Shown: in pieces, positions 48,761 through 64,000 of the stretch
Layout of the letters: every line of letters starts with the position of its first letter
How positions within the stretch are numbered: the first letter of the stretch is position 1
From: Nymphaea colorata
Taxonomy: Eukaryota; Streptophyta; Magnoliopsida; Nymphaeales; Nymphaeaceae
Assembly (NCBI RefSeq): GCF_008831285.2
Contig: NC_045145.1
Span: forward strand, 3,886,723-3,950,722
DNA length: 64,000 nucleotides
Direction: 5' to 3'
The notes under the pieces: model-generated
Seen by the model: the letters and a program-made list of their open reading frames with translations, nothing else
Told to the model about the DNA's origin: nothing
Databases searched by the model: none
Made by a program: the position numbers and the translations under genes

Positions 48761-49979
48761 GGAATAATACCTTACTTTATCTCAATTATCATGCCCAGTT
48801 AACTTTAAATCAACCAAGGTGAGTTGCCCTTTGTTGCTTTAAGATTACTCTAAGCATAATACCTTGCATAAGAGATTGACAAATAATTCTTTAAGGTTGT
48901 GACTTTTTTTAAATTTTTTTCTTTGTCTTAAAAGAACGTTCTACTTGTGATGATAATAGGGATGTTTATCACATGATTGATGAAGAAATACCCTTTCCAT
49001 GTATATGCATCAACTGTACTGCCAATACCTCTCTGAATTTCAACAAGAAATCAGTGTGATAAGCCGCTAAGATTAGAAATGATAACGAAGCTCTTTGATA
49101 TAAACTTGATAGTTTCACTCTTGCACCCATAAAGATTGCCAATCTTAATTTGGATTTCGATCAGTTGAATACTAGTCATCAGGTCAGTGAGTTGACTTGG
49201 CAACACGGTTCATTTTGATAATAAAGTTTATAGTGCATCCTTTTTTTATAAATAGATGAAAAGGTAAATATGTGATGACTTCATGCTTGATTTTTTCATC
49301 GACTAAAATTGAATAACATTCGATTTGAGTATTTATATATGCTTAGCAAAAGTTGTGATATTTCACAATTCAAAAAATACCAAACTTCAGTAATTAACAA
49401 CACATAATGAAAAGAAAATCTAATTAGGTGACAATCCTAGTTGATTTGGCGAGCCCTGACTTATAACCTAGTAAATAGATGATCCTAGCTGACTCGAGCA
49501 ACTCATGACTTGGATCCGCGAGTTTGCCAACTATAGTTTATAAAATTTATTTTCCACACATTGTATTTCTATTTAAAAAAAAATTGCCCTAAAAATTTAT
49601 GGTCATTACACATTTAGCCATATGCTGCTTTTCCATTTGTTTGGAGAATTCACATGAAATTAACTTGATGGCAACGAGATTTTCTTATATTCTTCTAGTA
49701 CAATTTCTCCAATTAGGGATCAGACTAACTAACTTTTCTCTACTATTCCTCTTAACGGATAGAAAATATTGGATTGTAATATTTATTTTGCTAATTGCTA
49801 TAATATTACGAAAATATAGCCATATTTTGCAAATTAAAATATTTTACTCCTTTTTGGCAATAAAGACTCATATTATCAAAATATCACCAAAACGGTTCCC
49901 ATGATCATGCGTTTGACACTATATCTCTGATTAAAGATGCCAAGCAAGCGTGGCAACAGGCCTCATCACTTTTGAAGGC

Positions 49980-52100
49980 CTCTGAGGGAGGTAGCTTCGC
50001 CTTCGCCTTCGCCTTCGCCTTCGCCTCTCTCTTGGGGTTCTCGAGGGGGATTGCGTGAGGCAGACAGGAGCGTGAACACCCCATCAGTGGCCGCCGCACC
50101 GTCGGAGGAGAGGCATGATCGACCGAAGGGGGATGGATATTGACAACAGGGAGGGTTTCCCCCCATTGCATAGTGCTCCGGAAAATTCCCTCAGCTTCAA
50201 TCTGAAGGGGAGTCATCCTCACCAACACGAGCTGGTCACCAACGCTCTTGGGCGTCTACGGTGTCTGGTGATGCTTCTGAGGAAGCGATGGAGGAGGCCC
50301 CTTTGCCGGTGGAAGAGGTTAATGGCAGAGTGCGAATTGTTATCTCATATGAGATAAGGATTATGCCCAAATGGTGCGTCCTTTCAGGTCGGCTGCCATT
50401 GGGTCCAAAGGGCTAAGGCGCGCATTAACTGCGACGGAGTCTTCCGGGGACTCTCAGTCCAATGGTCAGGAATAATAATGCTAGTAGCTTCACAATATTA
50501 GGGAAGGGGGATTTCTTGGTCAGGGTTCAGTCGGACATGGAGCTTCAGCAGGTCCTCAAACGTAGGTTCTGGTTTGTTGAGGGCAAGGTGCTCGTGGCAG
50601 AAAAATGGGCCCCTGGGTAGCCGTAACCTTCCAATCCTGTCATCAATACGCCACTGTGGTTGCGCCTCCCCGACCTTCATCTGGAGTTCTGGAACTCACG
50701 CGTATTCAAGGCTGTGGCACATGGACTCCAATGCACTCTGTTGGCAGCCGATGGACCGACCTAAAGGATTGAGCGGGGAGGATTTGATCGCCTCTGCATT
50801 GACGCTCCATTGAAGTTTGCCCTCAGAGCGAAGATTGACCTGGTTTTGGGTGGAAAGGTGATGGCTCAACCGGTTGTTTATGAAAGTCGGTTGCGATTTT
50901 GTCTAAGGTGTAGCGTTAACTCCCCACCCACCGGAAGACTGTCGGACCTTGAAGGAGGGGATCTCCAACAAAGGCGCCCCAGAAGTAAAAGGAAAGGGGG
51001 GTCGCGGGGGGTTCTTCAATGAGTCAATCCAACCAGTTCTCTGCCTTGTCGAGTACTGAAGATGCGAGTGAAGGGGAGCCCCTGCGCAACATCCCAAACA
51101 ATTCCCCTACCATTGATGCAGCCAAGAAGAGGAGCCAGAAGAAAGCGGCCAGTAAGACCCCCGGCGGGCCCAATCGAGGAGGCAAGGAGGTCAGTAAGCA
51201 AACGGGACGAAACCCTTGCGCGGGAAAGGAAGTGAAGAAAGATATCAGTGGCGCCTTTCCTACAGATTTCTCTTTCAAGGCTTGCAGCTTGAACCGAAGT
51301 ACAAAAGTTACGGATACTCCTAGTCTCGTGACTGTCATTGCTCTGATGTGGAGGTCGGGGTAGGGGAGCTCGAGGCACACAATCTGGAAAGTCAGGGAGG
51401 CTGGGCAGCTGGATGGATGCGAGAATTCTAACCTGAGTGATCAAGGACTCGATTCTTAAGGGCCAAGTACCTTAGACAGCGTTCCCTATACACTAAAAAG
51501 AATTTCAGGAACCCCTCATGGTTCTGGAGAGGGCTTATGGAAGCTTGGATTGGTGTTGAAGATATGGTGAGGTGGAAGGTGGGTGAGGGACACATCAGGT
51601 TTTGGGTGGACAGATGATCTGAAACATGCCTCCGAAGTCAGCTCACTGCAGAGGATTTCCTCCGTTTTCAGGACCTATTCTGCTTTTCAGTTTGGGATAT
51701 GAGGTCCATTCACCCCGACCTTCATCAGTCTTTGCAAGCCTTAATGTGCAGGTTAGTCCCCTATCCTCTCTTCAGTTATATTTTATGCAGGGGCCAACAA
51801 ATGGTCTCAAATGTTTGGGACGTTATTAGGCCCCAATTCAATGGCCTGCTGAAAACTGGAGGAAGTGGCTGTGGTTCAAAGATACTCTGCCCCGGGGCGA
51901 AGTGGTTTTGCTTTGTTGCTTGCCAAGGGCATTTACAAACCCAAGATCGATTGACAAAGTAAGGGTTTCCAACTGGCTAACAGGCGTCATAGAATCAATT
52001 TTGTCCTAACTAATCCCACCCTTAATATTCCTGCTCTATACAGGAATATGTAAATTCTTGCTCCTTTATATGTTTGTCTAACATTTTTTTTTATCAATAA
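49980..52100 (+). mobile_element. Degenerate LINE remnant (DUF4283-type ORF1, then 3' end of ORF2)
   Basis: Near 50480-50920 the plus strand encodes, with stops, a DUF4283-type segment: LGKGDFLVRVQSDMELQQVL, WFVEGKVLVAEKWAPG, then LWLRLPDLHLEFWN and a cysteine-containing end. From about 51510 it resembles the region after RT in plant LINEs (WRGLMEAWIGVEDMVRWKVG, then FWVDR). Endonuclease and the RT core are missing between. The 3' end (about 52080-52100) has an AATAAAAT-type end rather than a long poly(A). Several stops and frame changes make it a dead copy. Confidence 0.8.
49995..50024. repeat. Five CTTCGC hexanucleotide repeats
   Basis: Five uninterrupted copies of CTTCGC near the 5' side of the LINE remnant. 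They give a Lys/Ala repeat in a minus-strand frame that I regard as spurious. Confidence 0.9.
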
Positions 52101-52299
52101 AATACAACCTCCAGCTAAGCTTGGGCATAGGGCCGGGTATCGGACCAGTACTTGGTACTCGGCCCAAAAAAAAGGCACTGGGTCGGCTCTCTCGATAAGT
52201 TATTGGGCTGGCCTGCTAAACTTGGTTTGGTTTGATAAGATTCTTTTTAATATTATTTTTATTAATTTATATATATAATTATAATATTTTATTATGATG

Positions 52300-52339
<40 letters not shown>

Positions 52340-53075
52340 GAGGCCCAACAAGGCCCAGGTTTCATCTTGGCTGACATATTATTGACATATTATTTCGGGT
52401 GATTTCATTCCTCAAATACCACCATCATTGTACCTCAGCTCAAGTATCGATGAACCCCTTTTTGGCTGCACAAGAGATTGACAACCCCAAACACTTGAAA
52501 TGAAGATTGGCTGTCTAACAGACCTGTATAAAACCCCCACAGTCACAGACCAGCCAACATATTATTAGAAGAAAGAATAAAAAGAAAAAGGTAAAACTTA
52601 TGTGTGTGTGTTTTAGTTTAATTAAAACATGTTTTGTTATTCAAATCAATGTTTAAAAACATGGCCAAGCCAACCAAGTTGATCGACCGACTCATGAGGT
52701 CCTCAACCCGGGCAGACAAATTAATGGAAAAACTAACAAGTTGATAGGCCGGCTGGTATGACTAAGCCTACTACTCAGTTGAGGCACATGTTGGTTTAAC
52801 TGAATCATTTATTAATATAATCTATGCGTATATCACATGTACGTACTAGCCAAATGATATAAAGATATGTCTGTTTAATCTATCAAATTTTCACTGTTTG
52901 ACGCAAAATACATGCAAATGCTTGTGTTGATAACATAAGTGCGTGCAGCGAACATATTATTAAAGTCTGCAATTAATATTTAATTTTCTGCACCAGCCAG
53001 GTTAAGATAATTAATGCCCCGTTTTATTGGTTGATTCGTAATTTGTCATCCAACCCACCAACGTTGGATGCATTA

Positions 53076-53215
53076 TCTTTTGTAAATCCAACTATATAGA
53101 TGAGCTCTAATACATAAAAACTTAGAATTTTCTTTAAAAAATCAGATATATTCTCTTTTGTAAATCCAACTATATAGATGAACTCTAATACATAAAAACG
53201 TAGAATTTTCTTATA
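53076..53215. repeat. 78-bp tandem repeat, about 1.8 copies
   Basis: Copies start TCTTTTGTAAATCCAAC at 53076 and 53154 and are almost identical. The repeat explains a short minus-strand frame with repeated peptides, which I do not call as a gene. Confidence 0.85.
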
Positions 53216-53965
53216 CTCGAATTTCACCCGATTTAGTAATTAATTTAAATTGGTTCGATTCAAATATGATTCAAAATGCATATGTTTCATTCTTTTGGTT
53301 TGGCAAATACATAAAAGAGATAAATAATCAATAATATGAATATGCTAAGAAAAATTAGAAAGTGAAAGTTCAAAACATAATTTCTTAATAAAAATGGTTT
53401 ACTTTTATAAGAGCTTCTGCGTTATATCTCAGGCACTTCATATTTGAAAGATATAAATGTAATATTAAAACCCGACTTTCAATATGTATGAGTATTGAAT
53501 ATAGGACAATTTAGCTAACCATATTGATACTTATGATCCGATATTTAAATATCTATTTAAAACAGAATAATCTGAATTCAATTAGAAGCCATTTTTTAAA
53601 GAATTAGAATATGATCAGATTTCTTAGTTGGATGTTAGATTTCATATCCGACTTATTTAAAGCAATTTGGACAATGGATATTCAATTCAATTGCAAACCA
53701 TTGACATCTGATCAAACATTAATCTCATCAATAAAACGCTATTACTTTTATTACTTTAGAATTTAGAGAAGGAAAGAGGGAATTTAGAATCAAACTTATT
53801 ACTTTTATTATAACGCTATTTTCAGTAAACACATTTGGGTTCTAGAGCCAACATTTTATTTGCACAAGTACAATTGATACACCATCACAAAACAAGATAA
53901 CCTTTCCTTCTTTTTTTTTTTTTTACACAATAACTATTACAATCAGATTTAAGCGAATGAATCGA

Positions 53966-61511
<7,546 letters not shown>

Positions 61512-62689
61512 CTGCAACAAAAGAAAAAGAAAACCATTAAGTTTGGTGTGTCTAGAAAAGTCTTAGAATGAGATTTACATCATAAATTAAAATTTTAAAA
61601 CCCCCAAAAAATGAACAAAGAGAAAAAATTAATATAAGGATTTCGACTAATTTCCTGGCCCATGAGCGACCAATTTTTAGGCCTAATTCAGAAAACGGTC
61701 TCTCCCCCCGTGTTAAAACTATTCTGACTGAATGAGTATGAATACTAAAATTTCAACTTGAAAAGCTAGTACGAACAACTAATAAAGTTACAAATTTTTC
61801 ATAACGGCAAATTTTAAGGTGGAACTTAGTCAAATAGTATTGGCATCTTGATAGCCCCTAACAATTTAGAATTGGAAAACGACAGAAATAAAATTATATA
61901 TAATATAACATAATATATAGAAAATAATATAATATGTAAAAGTAAGTATATATAATAAAAATTATATGTTTTTTAATAAAATAATATTTTAAATAAGTTA
62001 TCAGGTCAATTCGGTTTGCCAGCTCGACACCCCAAATTTAAGGCATTGGCTCGAGTGGGGCGAATATTCGGTACATATTAGGTACTCAGCTTGGTGTCCA
62101 TCCTTACTTTTATGCCCATCACTCAATCTCTATTATACAATCCCTATTGACTCACTTAAAAACTTTTGATGCATCGCTGATGACTCTCTTAAAAACTCTT
62201 TATGTGTTGCCATTCATACTCTTCTAAGCACCTCATGTGTCATAGATGACACTTTTAGAAACTTTTGGTGTGTCATTAAAATACAATATTAAGGGTTTTA
62301 AATATAAGTGGATATCAAACCAAATACTCGATAGGTATAAAGTTGATGGTCAGACTTGGCTAGATAACTAAGCGGGCTGGGCTTGGGCCGCTAGCAAAGA
62401 CTTCAGGCAAGCCTGAGCCTGACTCTATGGAACCTTGGGCTGACCCAGCCCTGGCCGAAGCCCAGCGTGGTGGCACTCTTGGGTCACAACTTTCTCAGTC
62501 TCCAGCTTGCGCATTTTTTTGGGTAGTATTACTCCTATGATTTCTTTGTAGCATGAGAATGGCACATCTGTAAGCAAGATCTATCACTCCATTCAACCAC
62601 TGGGAGTAAACCGACTTCCTTTAGACCCAACTCGGGCCCAAGGCCCCAGCCCTCGATCTTCTTTGCTTGCATGCTTCATTATTCATGAC
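61512..62689. other. Upstream part or first intron of the beta-glucosidase gene
   Basis: AT-rich sequence with repeat-like blocks: a possible hAT-like right end at about 62000-62106 (ends TGGTGTCCATCCTTA) and GC-rich GGGCTTGGGC/GCCTGAGCC motifs at 62365-62470. No exon 1 for the beta-glucosidase is visible here. Confidence 0.5.
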
Positions 62690-63470
62690 AGAAGAGTTCC
62701 AGCAAGCTAGCAGATGTTGTCGTTGTTGCCTTCACGAGGAAACAACCCCACATTTTGTTCTGGGCAAGTCCAATTATGCAAGAGGCTTTTAATGTAGCTT
62801 GGCAGGCTCCCACCATTGATGTAGTAGACATAGTTGGTTGACTAGCCGAGTTGGTTCAAGAATTGCCCCAGTTAGTTCAGATTGCTAGAAAACTTGACCA
62901 CGAGTCAAGATTGGCCCACTGCACGCCTGATTCTTCTAGTTCAGGTTATTTTAAAACTTGACCGAGTCAATGAATCAACTCACTGACCCAATAGCCCGAT
63001 CATTTGCTGATCCGAGCCCAAGTCACAGGTTTGCTAATTGTGGTAGCAGACTTCTCTATCATCCATGATTTGCTGCTCGGTCCCACTATTGCTAGAAAGA
63101 GGCTACGGATCACTTGGCTCATTATGGCTTGGTAGCACATTTGGAACATAAGAAATGACACTATTTATCGAGAAGGATCCTTTTTGATTGGCATCATAGA
63201 AAGACACAAAGACACATTTTCTTCTATGTCAAATCTATTCTCATTTTCCATTGAGGACGTCCATGGGATCATAGGGTTGCTCATTTGTTGCATGGCTGGC
63301 TTTTAACTGTTTTGTATTGTTGAATTGGCCACAATATTCTTTATCTTTTACTCTCTCTCTCTTTCCGTTTCCCTCTTTCTCTCTCTCTCGTCAATAGTCC
63401 CTTAACATTCGGTTTCTGTTTTATTGTAGACTGGGCCAAATCTAGATCAGATTTGTCGCTCTATCCTTAA
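62690..63470 (+). mobile_element. 3' end of a second LINE remnant, split by a hAT-like element
   Basis: The left part encodes a CCLHEETTPHFV zf-RVT-like segment (about 62725-62770). After the insertion at 62829-63042 the frame continues with RLRITWLIMAW, then HIWNIRNDTIYREGS, typical of the C-terminal end of plant LINE ORF2. An A-rich end lies near 63473. An internal stop shows it is dead. Confidence 0.7.
62829..63042. mobile_element. hAT-like miniature element inside the LINE remnant
   Basis: 214 bp, beginning CATAGTTGG and ending TTTGCTAATTGTG, flanked by GTAGTAGA (62821-62828) and GTAGCAGA (63043-63050), an 8-bp duplication with one mismatch. It belongs with the family of 20741-20999. Confidence 0.8.
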
Positions 63471-64000
63471 TATAAAAAAATATTAAGTGCATGTGTATGC
63501 CTGCATCTCTATATATTTACTGTATGGAAAATATATATTATTTTTCATATCTTATACATATATGTAGAAATATATTATTTTCATATATATTATATTATTT
63601 TCCGTATTGCAATAGGCCAAGATAAGTGGTACACCCTTTTATCTTTCTAGACCTTTGGCAGGCTGAGATAACTTCTACGTCATGCCTAGAAATATCAAGT
63701 ATAATAATATAAGTATAATAAAAAGGAAGAACAACCGTAGGCACACAGTATTTGTCCATGAGTTAACCTCTTCATACTCCAAGGATTTTAATTGCATGGT
63801 TTTCAAGTTAATTTGCAGTTTATTTATTAAAACCAAGGCCCCACGAACGTCAGACTTTGGGATCTAATAACTCAGAATAATCAAACGGCCTCTTAGAAAC
63901 ATTTGGATATAATAACTTGAAAATGAGAAGGTCGATCAAGTGAATGGCCGGTATGAAGATAGAGATGAAAAAGAAAAAGAAAATAACAGCATGATTTGTG
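63471..64000. other. AT-rich end of window, nothing recognised
   Basis: TATA-rich sequence at 63480-63605 and short random frames. I see no exon, RNA gene or transposon with defined ends. Confidence 0.5.

Larger units (their letters stand above)
46991..53965. other. Seven-kilobase spacer between TWD40-2 and the beta-glucosidase gene, transposon-rich
   Basis: No host gene is visible. In order it holds a 140-bp tandem duplication (47276-47548), a Tourist-like element near 47834-48215 (GGGGGTGTTTGAC left end, GAATCGAACCCC right end), an abutting Tourist array (48219-48760), a partial hAT-like end near 49436-49535, a LINE remnant (49980-52100), a truncated hAT-like end with TA repeats (from 52116) and a 78-bp tandem repeat (53076-53215). 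Confidence 0.65.

Noticed and set aside
49599-49904. Hydrophobic plus-strand frame of 101 codons, considered as organelle-derived or membrane protein
   Set aside because: I cannot match it to any plastid or mitochondrial gene; AT-rich random sequence gives such hydrophobic frames.
49905-50228. Minus-strand 107-codon frame with a Lys/Ala repeat
   Set aside because: It is antisense to the LINE remnant and produced by the CTTCGC hexanucleotide.
50810-51363. Plus-strand frames following the DUF4283 segment considered as host genes
   Set aside because: They carry LINE-like sequence and are broken by stops and frame changes.
53024-53227. Minus-strand frame with a repeated peptide (EFIYIVGFTK, ELIYIVGFTK)
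   Set aside because: It is a translation of the 78-bp tandem repeat; no splice context or family resemblance.

Overview
The window is nuclear DNA from a flowering plant. The evidence is four intron-rich genes with GT-AG introns of plant type, a gene for a plant TPLATE-complex subunit, a family 1 beta-glucosidase with the plant intron layout, and hAT-like and Tourist-like miniature transposons plus DUF4283-type LINE remnants in introns and spacers. I cannot fix the species or order from sequence alone.

Layout: (1) 1257-7323 (+) holds the last 13 coding exons (810 codons) of SCC2, the NIPBL-type cohesin loader; its 5' half lies left of the window. (2) 8630-18937 (-) is a complete nine-exon gene (540 aa) for the beta subunit of mitochondrial processing peptidase; SCC2 and this gene converge tail to tail across about 1.3 kb. 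(3) 22478-46780 (-) is a complete 21-exon gene (1267 aa) for TWD40-2, a TPLATE-complex endocytosis subunit, stretched to 24 kb by transposons in its introns. (4) 53966-61511 (-) is twelve exons (458 aa) of a GH1 beta-glucosidase resembling BGLU40; its first exon, with start codon and signal peptide, is not in the window. I joined exons by hand: reading phase is kept across every junction in all four genes.

Mobile DNA fills much of the rest. A young 3034-bp Ty1/copia element (25332-28365) with nearly identical LTRs and a perfect 5-bp target duplication has lost protease, integrase and the front of reverse transcriptase in an in-frame deletion, leaving one 630-codon gag-RT/RNase H reading frame. 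It sits inside an older hAT-like element (25098-29187) in TWD40-2 intron 16. Further hAT-like elements with 8-bp target duplications lie at 10614-11095, 20741-20999, 34270-36156, 40756-41103 and 62829-63042. Tourist-like elements with TAA/TTA duplications lie at 21141-21281, 56699-56829 and in an abutting array at 48219-48760. LINE remnants are at 49980-52100 and 62690-63470.

The four genes serve unrelated housekeeping roles (cohesin loading, mitochondrial import, endocytosis, glycoside hydrolysis) and show no sign of acting together. I found no credible new multi-gene system; the most unusual items are the gag-RT/RNase H fusion element, the abutting Tourist array and the exact 187-bp intronic duplication.
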